A stretch of 64,000 bases of DNA from Paractinoplanes maris (lineage in GTDB: Bacteria; Actinomycetota; Actinomycetes; Mycobacteriales; Micromonosporaceae), in contig NZ_JALPVL010000006.1 of NCBI RefSeq assembly GCF_023544465.1, positions 62,001 to 126,000 of the forward strand, read 5' to 3'. Shown here piece by piece: positions 17,448-26,577 of the stretch (position 1 is its first letter; every line of letters begins with the position of its first letter). The position numbers and the translations under genes were made by a program. The notes below the pieces were generated by a model. The model searched no databases and had not been told where the DNA came from. It worked only from the letters and a program-made list of their open reading frames with translations.

Positions 17448-18884
17448 TCAGGCCAGGCTGATGTCGCCCACCGCGTCGTAGAGTCCGACCACCGCGCAGG
17501 CCACCGGGATCACCGCCACGACCACGAGCGTGTCGAACAGGTCGGCGGCCCGGCCCAGATAGGGCGAGGGCGGCTTGCGCGAATACGTCGCGCCGGCCAC
17601 CACCGTGATCAGCGCCAGCACGAGCGCCGCCCCACTCACCCCGAGCAGCACCGTGGCGTCGGCCCCGCGCAACAGGTCGGCCCCGAGCGCGGCGACCCCG
17701 GCCAGACCGCCCACGACCAGCGGCACCCGCTGGCGCAGCGTGACGAAGAGCCGCGAGCGCAGCAGCAGCGCGGTCGCCGAGACAGCGATCAGGATGCGCG
17801 CCGACAGCGTCCCGGTGACGGCCAGAACGCTGAAGGCGCCCACGGCCAGCACGGCGTGCCCGAGCAGCATGCCGGCCAGCAGCTCCTCGGTGCGGGTCAC
17901 GGCCGCGAAGACGGTGGCCCGGTCCGGGCGCTCGCGAGCGGCGTCCAGCGCGCTCGACGTGCTGGCGGTGGTGAAGCCCTCGGACGCCTCGGCCCCGGTG
18001 GGCAGGGTGACCGGCGGTGTGGGCATCTTGCCGAACCGGATGGCCAGCAGCGGCAGGGCGCCGATGCCGCAGACCAGCACCGAGATCAGGACCGCGGCCG
18101 AGCCGGCGGCGGTGGTGACCATGCTGACCAGGGCCGTGATCGCTCCGAACAGACCGGCCACGGCACCGGCCGTGAACAGCCGCAGCTGCGCCGCCACCCC
18201 GACCGCGCCCAGCGCCGCGGTCAGCAGCAGCGCGACCGACCCGGCCAGCAACTCCGAGCCGCCCAGCCAGGGCAGCAGCCCGAGGACGCCGACCCGGTCG
18301 TCGGTGGCGACCAGGACCGCGCCGCCGGCGAAGCCGAACGGCATCGCGTAAGCACCGAGGGCCGCGCCCGCGCGGGCATCGCCGTACGCCCGGGAAGCTG
18401 TCACCCCGGCCAGGGCGAGCAGCACCGCGAGACCGAGGCCGGCGAAGGCCGCGCCGGACCAGGCCGGACCGGCGGCGAGCACCGCGAGCAGCCCGAGGGC
18501 GAGCAGGACACCGGCGCCGACCAGCGTCGCCGTGCGGGTGGAGGCGGGCGTCCAGGCGCTGCCACGACGACGGGCCCCCTCGGCGATGGCCTCGACCACG
18601 TCGTCGTACTCGAGCTCGGGCCACTCGTCGTGGGCCGGCACGAGATGCAGGATCTCGCCGTCGCGCACCCCCTGCGGAAAAAGACCCTGACCGGTGGCCA
18701 GCGCGACACCGTCGGTGCGGCGCAGCACCCAGCCGCCGTGTTTCTCGCCGTCGTCGGCCAGCCCCTCGCCGGCGTGCCGCAACACCTCGGGCAGCAACTC
18801 GGCCAGCGGCACGTGCTCGGGCAACGCCACGTCGATGCGGCGCTGCGGCGCGCTGATGGTCACCCGCGCCAGACCGATGCTCAT
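17448..18884 (-). CDS. eccD: Type VII secretion integral membrane protein EccD
   Basis: 478 residues from ATG 18884 behind GGGGAGGG. An N-terminal ubiquitin-like (YukD) domain (ARVTISAPQRRIDVALPEHVPLAELLPEVL, here in outline) with a conserved GEILHLVP segment near residue 78 is followed by about eleven hydrophobic segments. EccD forms the main channel-like part of the ESX membrane complex with EccB, EccC and EccE. The gene diverges from eccC with 163 bp between the starts. No eccB, eccE or esx genes are in the window, so the rest of the locus lies elsewhere. Confidence 0.9.
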   Translation of the reverse strand: MSIGLARVTISAPQRRIDVALPEHVPLAELLPEVLRHAGEGLADDGEKHGGWVLRRTDGVALATGQGLFPQGVRDGEILHLVPAHDEWPELEYDDVVEAIAEGARRRGSAWTPASTRTATLVGAGVLLALGLLAVLAAGPAWSGAAFAGLGLAVLLALAGVTASRAYGDARAGAALGAYAMPFGFAGGAVLVATDDRVGVLGLLPWLGGSELLAGSVALLLTAALGAVGVAAQLRLFTAGAVAGLFGAITALVSMVTTAAGSAAVLISVLVCGIGALPLLAIRFGKMPTPPVTLPTGAEASEGFTTASTSSALDAARERPDRATVFAAVTRTEELLAGMLLGHAVLAVGAFSVLAVTGTLSARILIAVSATALLLRSRLFVTLRQRVPLVVGGLAGVAALGADLLRGADATVLLGVSGAALVLALITVVAGATYSRKPPSPYLGRAADLFDTLVVVAVIPVACAVVGLYDAVGDISLA

Positions 18885-19047
18885 GGATCCGCCCTCCCCG
18901 TCGCGTGCCGCACAGAAGATCGAAGATGACGAGGCTGCGGACGCGAGCAGACTTTACCTACCATGAGGCCGACGCGACGTCCGGCAACGGCGTCACGTAC
19001 AGGGAGTGACCATCGCTCCCTTGTCGACGAAAGGGATGAAACGCGGC

Positions 19048-22000
19048 ATGAGCACGGTGGTGATCAAACGGTCGGCTCGGCGGCCCGCGCCGGAGATTCC
19101 GACCGGGGAGATCGCTGTCGAGCCGCCGCCCGAGATCCCGCAGGCCACGGGCGGCCGCTGGCAGCAGGCGATGATGGCGCTGCCCATGCTGGGTGGTTCG
19201 GCCGCGATGGCCATGATGATGGGCCGGGGCACCGGTGGCGCCTTCTCCTATGTGATCGGTGGCCTCTTCGGCATCTCCTCGATCGCCATGCTGGCGACCA
19301 GCCTCGGCTCCAACGGCTCACCGAAGAAGGCCGAGATGATGGCGGCCCGCCGGGAGTATCTCCGGCATCTCTCGGGGCTGCGCAAACGCGTACGGGAAAC
19401 GGCCCGCAAGCAACGCGTCGGCCTGCTCTATCGCCATCCCGATCCGACGAAGCTCTGGTCGACGGCCGGAAGCCACCGGGTGTGGGAGCGGCGGACCAGC
19501 GATCCCGACTTCGGTGTCGTCCGGCTCGCCGTCGGACCACAGACGCTGGCCACCCCGCTGCTGCCGCCGGTGACCCGGCCGCTCGACGAACTCGAGCCGA
19601 TGACCGCGGGCGCCCTGCGGCGCTTCCTCGACGCGTACTCCGTGGTGCCCGATCTGCCGGTGGCCGCCTCGCTGCGCGGGTTCGCGCGGGTCTTCCTGCG
19701 CGGCCCGGGCGCCGAGGTGCAGGGCCTCACCCGTGCCGTCGTCGCCCAGCTGGCCACCTTCCACGCGCCGGACGACCTGATCGTCGCGGTCTGCGCCGGG
19801 CCCGAGCGCCGGGCCGATTGGGAGTGGGTCAAGTGGTTGCCGCACAACCATCACCCGGCCCGCACCGACGCCCTGGGCCACGTGCGGCTGGTCGCGAGCA
19901 CCGGCCCGGAGCTCGAGCAACTGCTCGAGGACGTGATCGGCAACCGGCCACGCTTCGGGTCGGGCGGGCACAGCAGCCCGCACGTCGTGATCGTGCTCGA
20001 CGGCGCCGACCTGCGGGGCGCCACCCAGCTCGACGACGGCATCGACGGCGTCACCGTGCTCGATCTCGACGAGCAGCCGCCACGCCTGCTCGACCGGTCG
20101 CTGCTCGTGCTCGAGGTGGCCCAGCACAGTGGACGCCGGGTGCTCAACACCTATTCCATGGAGCACGAGGCCGAGGTGGGCTCGCCCGACCGGCTCGGCG
20201 TCGAGCAGGCCGAGGCGGTCGCGCGCCGGCTGTCCCCGCTGCGGCTGGCCGCGATGTCCAAGTCGTCGGACACCCCGCTGGCCACCGAGATGGGCCTGTC
20301 CGACCTGCTGGGCATCGGTGAGCCCGACACGTTCAGCGTGGCCCAGGCCTGGATGCCCCGGCCCAACCGCGACAAGCTGCGGGTGCCGATCGGCGTCGGG
20401 GCCGACGGCGCGCCGGTCGAGCTCGACCTCAAGGAGTCGGCACAGGACGGCATGGGCCCGCACGGCCTGCTCATCGGGGCCACCGGCTCCGGCAAGTCGG
20501 AGCTGCTGCGCACGCTGGTGCTGGCCCTGGCCACGACGCACTCGTCCGAGACGCTCAACTTCGTCCTCATCGACTTCAAGGGCGGCGCGACCTTCGCCTC
20601 GCTCGACCGGCTGCCGCACACGGCCGCCGTGATCACCAACCTGGCCGACGAGTTGCCGCTGGTGGACCGCATGGTCGACGCGATCGACGGCGAGTTGATC
20701 CGGCGGCAGGAGGTGCTGCGCAAGGCCGGCAACTACGCGAGCCTGCGCGATTACGAGAAGGCCCGGGCCGGTGGCGCCGCCCTGCCACCGCTGCCGTCGC
20801 TGCTGGTGATCTGTGACGAGTTCTCCGAGCTGCTCTCGGCCAAGCCCGATTTCATCGACCTGTTCGTCCAGATCGGACGGCTGGGCCGGTCGCTCGGCGT
20901 GCACCTGCTGCTGGCCAGCCAGCGCCTCGAGGAGGGCCGGCTGCGCGGCCTCGACACCCACCTGTCCTACCGCGTGGGTCTGCGGACCTTCTCGGCGCTC
21001 GAGTCGCGGGCCGTGCTGGGCGTCCCGGACGCCTACGAGCTGCCGCGATCACCCGGCCACGGCTACCTCAAGTTCGGCACCGAGCCTCTGCTGCGCTTCA
21101 AGGCGGCGTACGTCTCCGGACCGGTGGCTAAAACGGGCGCCCGCGCCGCCGCCGGTGGCGCCGGGGCTGACCCGCAGGTCCTGCCCTATTCGACGCGGTA
21201 CGTCCCGGCGCCCAAGCCGGCCAAGCCGGTCGAGGCGCCGGTGGAGACGGTGTCCGGCGAGATCGTGCTCGACGTGATGGTCGACCGCCTGGGCGGGCAG
21301 GGACCGCCGGCCCATCAGGTCTGGCTGCCGCCGCTGACCGTCTCGGCGGCGCTCGACGAGTTGCTCGGCCCGGTGGTCGCCGACCCGGCCCGCGGGCTGG
21401 CGTTCGCCAACCCCGAGCTGCACGGCGCCCTGCAGGTGCCGATCGCGCTGGTCGACAAGCCACGCGAGCAGGTACGCGACGTGATGTGGCTGCAGCTGTC
21501 GGGCGCGGCCGGGCACGTCGCGGTGGTCGGCTCGACGCTGAGCGGCAAGTCGACCGCCCTGCGCGCGATGATCTGCGGGCTCGCGCTCACCCACACCCCG
21601 GCCGAGGTGCAGGTCTACTGCCTCGACTTCGGTGGCGGCGCGCTCGGCACGCTGCGCGATCTGCCGCACGTCGGCGGGGTGTCGAGCCGGCTCGACACGG
21701 TCGGTGTCCGCCGCACCATCGGCGAGATCTCCACCCTGCTGGCCGAGCGGGAGGCCCGCTTCGCCGCGATGGGCATCGACTCGATGGCGTCCTACCGCCG
21801 GCGCCGCGCCAATCCGGCCAACCCGGGCACCGACACCGATCCCTTCGGCGACGTGTTCCTGGTGATCGACGGCTGGGCCACACTGCGCAAAGAGTACGAA
21901 GAACTCGAACCGGTCATCACCGACATCGCTACCCGCGGTCTGTCGTACGGGATCCACGTCGTCGCCGCGACCTCGCGGTGGATGGACTTCCGCCCGGCCA

Positions 22001-22995
22001 TCCGCGACATGTTCGGCTCCCGGCTCGAACTGCGGCTCGGCGACCCCAGCGACTCGACGGTCAACCGCCGGGCCGCGATGACCGTGCCCGAGAAACCCGG
22101 CCGCGGCATCGTCGAGCACCCCACCGACAAGAACAAATTCCTGCACCTGCTGACCGTCCGGCCCGAGCTGAGTACGCTGGCCGACACGACCGACCTGGTC
22201 AAGGAGATCGCGGCCAACTGGCACGGGGCACCGGCGCCGCGGGTGCGCCTGCTGCCGGCCCTGGTGCCGTACGAAGACCTGGACCTGTCCCGCACCACCG
22301 GCCTGCGCCTGCCGATCGGCATCAGCGAGGCCGACCTCCAGCCCGTCGAGATCGACTTCGCCTCGGATCCGCACTTCCTGCTCTTCGGCGACGCCGAGTG
22401 CGGCAAGTCGACGTTCCTGCGGGCGCTGGCCACCACGATCACGCAGCGCTTCGCACCCGAACAGGCCCGGCTGATCCTCGTCGACTACCGGCGGTCCCTG
22501 ATGGACCTGCCGGAGACCGACCACCGCATCGGCTACGGGATCCAGGCCCAGAAGACCCTGGAGCTGATGCAGTCGGTCGCCGGTTACATGGAACGCCGCC
22601 TGCCCGGCCCCGACGTGACGGCCCAGCAGTTGCGCGAGCGATCCTGGTGGACCGGGCCCGAGCTGTTCGTGCTGGTCGACGACTACGACCTGGTCATGGC
22701 CGGTCCGACCAACCCACTCACCCCGCTGCTGGAATACCTGCCGCAGGCCCGTGACGTCGGCCTGCACCTGATCGTCACGCGCCGGGCCGGTGGCGCCGGC
22801 CGGTCGCTCTACGAGCCGATCATCCAGCGGTTGCGCGAGCTGTCGGCACCCGGTCTGGTGATGTCCGGACCGTCCGACGAGGGGCCGTTGATCGGTGCTG
22901 TGCGGCCGGCCCTGCTGCCGCCCGGCCGTGGGCGTCTGCTCACTCGCCGTGAGGGCATACGGCTGATTCAGTTGGCCCACCTGCCGCCGTACTGA
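19048..22995 (+). CDS. eccC: Type VII secretion ATPase EccC (three ATPase domains)
   Basis: 1315 residues from ATG 19048 (MSTVVIKR start as in relatives); in-frame GTG 19006 and ATG 19036 are alternatives. Two membrane segments lie around residues 36-80. Three FtsK/SpoIIIE ATPase domains have Walker A motifs GATGSGKS (477-484), GSTLSGKS (828-835) and GDAECGKS (1114-1121), all with the lysine. The motor of the ESX system recognises WxG/YxxxD substrates and drives export. EccCa and EccCb are fused in one chain, as in most non-mycobacterial systems. mycP follows on the same strand. Confidence 0.95.
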   Translation: MSTVVIKRSARRPAPEIPTGEIAVEPPPEIPQATGGRWQQAMMALPMLGGSAAMAMMMGRGTGGAFSYVIGGLFGISSIAMLATSLGSNGSPKKAEMMAARREYLRHLSGLRKRVRETARKQRVGLLYRHPDPTKLWSTAGSHRVWERRTSDPDFGVVRLAVGPQTLATPLLPPVTRPLDELEPMTAGALRRFLDAYSVVPDLPVAASLRGFARVFLRGPGAEVQGLTRAVVAQLATFHAPDDLIVAVCAGPERRADWEWVKWLPHNHHPARTDALGHVRLVASTGPELEQLLEDVIGNRPRFGSGGHSSPHVVIVLDGADLRGATQLDDGIDGVTVLDLDEQPPRLLDRSLLVLEVAQHSGRRVLNTYSMEHEAEVGSPDRLGVEQAEAVARRLSPLRLAAMSKSSDTPLATEMGLSDLLGIGEPDTFSVAQAWMPRPNRDKLRVPIGVGADGAPVELDLKESAQDGMGPHGLLIGATGSGKSELLRTLVLALATTHSSETLNFVLIDFKGGATFASLDRLPHTAAVITNLADELPLVDRMVDAIDGELIRRQEVLRKAGNYASLRDYEKARAGGAALPPLPSLLVICDEFSELLSAKPDFIDLFVQIGRLGRSLGVHLLLASQRLEEGRLRGLDTHLSYRVGLRTFSALESRAVLGVPDAYELPRSPGHGYLKFGTEPLLRFKAAYVSGPVAKTGARAAAGGAGADPQVLPYSTRYVPAPKPAKPVEAPVETVSGEIVLDVMVDRLGGQGPPAHQVWLPPLTVSAALDELLGPVVADPARGLAFANPELHGALQVPIALVDKPREQVRDVMWLQLSGAAGHVAVVGSTLSGKSTALRAMICGLALTHTPAEVQVYCLDFGGGALGTLRDLPHVGGVSSRLDTVGVRRTIGEISTLLAEREARFAAMGIDSMASYRRRRANPANPGTDTDPFGDVFLVIDGWATLRKEYEELEPVITDIATRGLSYGIHVVAATSRWMDFRPAIRDMFGSRLELRLGDPSDSTVNRRAAMTVPEKPGRGIVEHPTDKNKFLHLLTVRPELSTLADTTDLVKEIAANWHGAPAPRVRLLPALVPYEDLDLSRTTGLRLPIGISEADLQPVEIDFASDPHFLLFGDAECGKSTFLRALATTITQRFAPEQARLILVDYRRSLMDLPETDHRIGYGIQAQKTLELMQSVAGYMERRLPGPDVTAQQLRERSWWTGPELFVLVDDYDLVMAGPTNPLTPLLEYLPQARDVGLHLIVTRRAGGAGRSLYEPIIQRLRELSAPGLVMSGPSDEGPLIGAVRPALLPPGRGRLLTRREGIRLIQLAHLPPY

Positions 22996-23098
22996 CCTGC
23001 GCGAGGAATTAACAGACAGACGGTGCGATAGGCATAGACAGACAGCAGCCGCACGGCCCTGTTTCGGAGTAATCTGCATCGACCATCCAGGATCCAGA

Positions 23099-23176
23099 AT
23101 GGCGATGCGAACCGTGAGCGCTGAATGGGTGAGTGACCGGCCGGCCAGGCCACGACGGCGTGGTGCTCGTTGGTGA
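23099..23176 (+). CDS. Possible 25-residue upstream ORF overlapping mycP start
   Basis: ATG 23099, 6 nt after AGGA, opens a 25-codon frame rich in Arg and ending in RRRGARW. Its TGA overlaps GTG 23173 of mycP as GTGA. Such an arrangement could couple mycP translation, which has no ribosome site of its own. Coding status is unproven; it may be chance. Confidence 0.3.
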   Translation: MAMRTVSAEWVSDRPARPRRRGARW

Positions 23177-24432
23177 GCGCACGCCGTCTTGCCGCGGCCG
23201 CGACAGCCGGGTTCTTCGCGCTCGGCCTGCCGGTCGCCCCGGCCGCGCACGCCACGCCCCCGGCCGGCTTCCTCGCCGAGCCGAGCCCGCTGCAGGGTGA
23301 TTCGGTCCGCGCCGACGAGTGGCATCTGGGCACGCTGGATGTCTCCGAGGCCTGGACCTATGCCCAGGGCGCGGGCGTCACGGTCGCCGTCATCGACTCC
23401 GGGGTCGACTCCGACCACCCCGACCTGGAGGGCCAGGTGCTGCCCGGCCTCGACCTGGTCAACAGCAAGGGTGACGGCGACACCGACCTGGTCGGCCACG
23501 GCACCACGGTCTCCGGCATCATCGCCGGCCGCAACGACGACACCGCCGGCGTGGTCGGCATCGCCCCCAAAGCCAAGATCCTTCCGGTACGCGTCCTGGA
23601 CGAGGACAACCGCTACGGCGACGCCCTGATCGTCGCCCAGGGCGTGCGCTGGGCCGTCGACCACGGCGCCCGGGTCATCAACCTCTCGCTGGGCGGCAAC
23701 GGCAGCAGCGCCGCCCTGGCCGCCGCGCTCGACTACGCGTTCGCCAAGGACGTGGTCGTCGTCGCCTGCACCGGCAACACGAGCGCCTCGTCGTCCGGCG
23801 GGGTGTGGTATCCGGCTCGTGAGCCCGGCGTGCTCGCGGTGGCCGGGATGGAACGCGACGGCACCACCCTGTGGTCCGGCTCGATCACCGGCAAGGAAAC
23901 GGTCGTCACCGCGCCCGCCACCCAGCTGGTCGGCGCCAACACCGGCGGCGACTACTGGAAGGTCCAGGGCACCAGCTTCGCGGCCCCGATGGTCTCGGCC
24001 ACCGCCGCGCTGATCCGCTCCCGCTGGCCCGACATGCCGGCCGGTGAGGTCATCAACCGGATCATCCGCACCGCGAAGGACAAGGGCGCCGCCGGCCGCG
24101 ACGCACTCTTCGGCTTCGGCCTGGTCGACCCGGTCGGTGCGCTGACCGCCCCGATCCCGCCCGTCTTCGAGAATCCGCTCGACACGTCACCGTCGCCGGG
24201 CATCGCCCGCTTCGGCAGCGCCCCGGTCCCCGGCCAGGCCCAGTCGGCACCCGACGGCACCACGCAGAACCTGGTCCCGATGTCACCCCGCTCCAACCCG
24301 GGCACGGGCGCGGCCCCGATCGCCGCCGCGGCCGCCCCGTTCCACCAGGCGTGGTGGGCCGCCGCGGCGCTGTTCCTGCTTTCGGCCCTGGCCGCGGTCC
24401 TCACGATCCGCCGCTTCGCCGGCACCACCTGA
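23173..24432 (+). CDS. mycP: Mycosin, type VII secretion subtilisin-like protease
   Basis: 419 residues from GTG 23173 (TTG 23170 is alternative). A signal peptide (ARRLAAAATAGFFALGLPVAPAAHA) is followed by an S8 domain with Asp in VIDSGVD (residue 75), His in GHGTTVSG (109) and Ser in GTSFAAPMVSA (268). A Pro-rich linker and a C-terminal membrane segment (WAAAALFLLSALAAVLTI) with a basic end anchor it outside the membrane. Mycosins stabilise the ESX complex and process some substrates. It lies 177 bp after eccC and belongs to the same system. Confidence 0.93.
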   Translation: MSARRLAAAATAGFFALGLPVAPAAHATPPAGFLAEPSPLQGDSVRADEWHLGTLDVSEAWTYAQGAGVTVAVIDSGVDSDHPDLEGQVLPGLDLVNSKGDGDTDLVGHGTTVSGIIAGRNDDTAGVVGIAPKAKILPVRVLDEDNRYGDALIVAQGVRWAVDHGARVINLSLGGNGSSAALAAALDYAFAKDVVVVACTGNTSASSSGGVWYPAREPGVLAVAGMERDGTTLWSGSITGKETVVTAPATQLVGANTGGDYWKVQGTSFAAPMVSATAALIRSRWPDMPAGEVINRIIRTAKDKGAAGRDALFGFGLVDPVGALTAPIPPVFENPLDTSPSPGIARFGSAPVPGQAQSAPDGTTQNLVPMSPRSNPGTGAAPIAAAAAPFHQAWWAAAALFLLSALAAVLTIRRFAGTT

Positions 24433-24491
24433 CCCGGCGGCGTCCTGACCCGGCGGCGTCCTGACCCGGCGGCGTCCTGACCCGGCGGCGT
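24428..24491. repeat. Four perfect 16-bp tandem copies at the mycP stop
   Basis: CCTGACCCGGCGGCGT is repeated exactly four times (24428, 24444, 24460, 24476). The first copy contains the mycP stop codon. The remaining gap to marP (24492-24586) shows no further feature. Confidence 0.95.
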
Positions 24492-24586
24492 CACCGGTCC
24501 GCAAGCCAGGGCCTTCCAAGCGCGCCATGGCCCCGACGGCCGCACCGCGTTCCGCCTGGCTGAGGGGCGCGTGCGTGCGCGGACGG

Positions 24587-25765
24587 TCAGGCGCAGTCGC
24601 CGGTGCGGACTCCGCGGGTGCGGGCCTGGCCGGCCCGGGCGACCGGGGCGGCCTCGTCCGCGGTGAGGGCGAAACCCGTGTTCTTGTCGTCGGCCGCCGC
24701 GGCGAAGATGACGCCCAGCACCTGGCCGCCGGTGGTGATCAGCGGGCCGCCGGAGTTGCCGCTGCGGACCAGGGACCGGATCGTGTAGATCTCGCGGGTC
24801 ACGTCGCCCGAGTCGTAGATGTCGGGCCCGGTGATGCGGCCGACGTCGCGGACCCGCGCCGACTGCGCGTCGTACGGCCCGTCCTGCGGATAGCCCAGCA
24901 CGATCGCGCTCGAGCCGGTGTTGGCCTGCTTGCCGACGAACGGCATGACCGGCGCGGTCAGGCCGGGCACATAGAGCACCGCCAGGTCGCGATCGGGGTC
25001 GTAGACGACCACGGTGGCCCGCTTACGACCGCCGGCCACCTCGACCTCGGTCTCTTTGGTGCCCGCCACGACGTGCGCGTTGGTCATCACCCGCTCGTCG
25101 GCGTAGACGAAGCCGGAGCCCTCGATGCGCCGGGAGCAGCTCGGCGCGGTGCCCAGCACCTTGAGCACCGAGCGTTTCGACCGCGCGACGATCTGGGAGC
25201 CCTTGAGCTTGGGGTCGGGCGCCGCCACGTCCTTGGCCTTGGTCGGCGTCAGGCCGCCGAAGACGTCGGGGAACCCACTGGTGTCCAGGGTGTCGCTCAG
25301 CGCCGATGACAGCGCCTGCGCCCGCTCGGGCATCAGGCTGTTGATGCCGCCGAGGATGGCGCTGTTGCGTACGGCCGAGTTGAGGCCGGGGAACGGTGTC
25401 GAGCCCAGCGGAACGGCGATCAGCCAGGCGACCAGCAGCACCGCGACCAGCGAGACGGCGGCACCGCCGGCGTCGTCCAGACGCTGCAGCGGCCGGCTCT
25501 GGATGGCCCGCCGCAGATGGGTGCCCAGCCAGCCGGCCAGGGTCTGCCCGAGCACGGCGACCGCGAAGATCGTGACCAACGAGACGACCAGCCGCGCGGT
25601 CGGGTCGGTGAAGCGGTCGGCGATCAGCGGGCCGACCTGCAGGCCGATCAGCACACCGCTGAAGAAGCCGCCGAACGAGAGCGCGCCGATGACGAAGCCC
25701 TGGCGGTAGCCGCTGATCGCGAAGACCAGCATGAGCAGGATCAGGATGCCATCGACCACGAACAC
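24587..25765 (-). CDS. marP: MarP-like membrane serine protease
   Basis: 392 residues from GTG 25765 (GTG 25759 possible). Four hydrophobic segments (residues ~5-25, 30-48, 58-80, 102-122; CvpA/colicin V-like) precede a periplasmic chymotrypsin-fold domain with His231 (TNAHVVAG), Asp260 and Ser338 (SGNSGGPL). Cys210 and Cys391 match in position the regulatory disulfide known in M. tuberculosis MarP (Rv3671c), which supports acid resistance by activating a wall hydrolase. It is the last gene of nth-TlpA-Nudix-marP, the same order as Rv3674c-Rv3671c. Confidence 0.92.
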   Translation of the reverse strand: MFVVDGILILLMLVFAISGYRQGFVIGALSFGGFFSGVLIGLQVGPLIADRFTDPTARLVVSLVTIFAVAVLGQTLAGWLGTHLRRAIQSRPLQRLDDAGGAAVSLVAVLLVAWLIAVPLGSTPFPGLNSAVRNSAILGGINSLMPERAQALSSALSDTLDTSGFPDVFGGLTPTKAKDVAAPDPKLKGSQIVARSKRSVLKVLGTAPSCSRRIEGSGFVYADERVMTNAHVVAGTKETEVEVAGGRKRATVVVYDPDRDLAVLYVPGLTAPVMPFVGKQANTGSSAIVLGYPQDGPYDAQSARVRDVGRITGPDIYDSGDVTREIYTIRSLVRSGNSGGPLITTGGQVLGVIFAAAADDKNTGFALTADEAAPVARAGQARTRGVRTGDCA

Positions 25766-25799
25766 TCACCCAATGTAGAAGTCGCGGGCCAGCACCTGG

Positions 25800-26525
25800 T
25801 CATGGCAGAACCTCGTCCGGCGCCCCGCCGCGGCCGGCGGGCACCGGGGCGCTGGCCTCGGGCAGCTCGACGAGGGGGCCCGGCTCCCACGGCCTGGTCC
25901 AGCCACCCATGTCGAGCACTGCCGAGATCACCCCCGCCGTGAAGCCCCAGACCAGCATGCCCCGCACCTGGAAGGCGGGGCTGACCCAACCGCTGGGGTG
26001 CCGCACCCGGATACGGTTTCCGGGGTCGACGAGTTCACTGATCGGCAGCCGGGCCACGTGGGCGACCTCGGCCGCCTGCAGAGGGCTCACCGGGTGGGGC
26101 CGCCGCCACCAGGCCAGCACCGGCGTGACGACGAACGAGCTGACCGGGATGTAGAGGTCCGGCAGCAGCGCCAGCGCCTCGGCACTGGACGGGTCGAGCC
26201 CGACCTCTTCGTTGGCCTCGCGCAGCGCCGTGGCCACGGCGTCCGCGTCCTCCGGGTCGGTGCCGCCGCCGGGGAAGGCCGGCTGGCCCGCGTGGTTGCG
26301 CATGGTCGCGGCCCGCTGCAGCACCAGCAGGTCGGGGCCGCCCGGGCTGTCAGCCGAGGGCGGGCTCTCGCCGAACAACACCAGGACGGCGCTGGGGCGG
26401 CCACCGCGGGCCGGGGGTCGCAGCGGCGTGAAGTCCTCGGTGCGGCTGTCGCCCACCCGGGTCAGCAACGGCTCGAACCAGGACGGCAGATCGTCGGGCC
26501 GCTTCAGCACCTTGGCCTCGTTCAC
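25800..26525 (-). CDS. Nudix hydrolase, CoA pyrophosphatase type
   Basis: 241 residues from GTG 26525. The NuCoA-like stretch LLVLQRAATMRNHAGQ followed by PAFPGGG and the Nudix helix ending TALREANEEVGL place it in the CoA-diphosphatase group, which cleaves CoA or its derivatives to phosphopantetheine and 3',5'-ADP. The product is soluble. It lies between the TlpA-like gene (52 bp upstream) and marP (34 bp downstream). Substrate is inferred from the family. Confidence 0.85.
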   Translation of the reverse strand: MNEAKVLKRPDDLPSWFEPLLTRVGDSRTEDFTPLRPPARGGRPSAVLVLFGESPPSADSPGGPDLLVLQRAATMRNHAGQPAFPGGGTDPEDADAVATALREANEEVGLDPSSAEALALLPDLYIPVSSFVVTPVLAWWRRPHPVSPLQAAEVAHVARLPISELVDPGNRIRVRHPSGWVSPAFQVRGMLVWGFTAGVISAVLDMGGWTRPWEPGPLVELPEASAPVPAGRGGAPDEVLP

Positions 26526-26577
26526 CGGGCCACCCCCGCCGCCGAAGCCGGGAACGCCCGGGGACGACCGAGGCCGA

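Noticed and set aside
21049..23664. An 871-codon open frame antisense to eccC and mycP
   Set aside because: Same shadow effect; the plus-strand frames carry three Walker A motifs and a catalytic triad.
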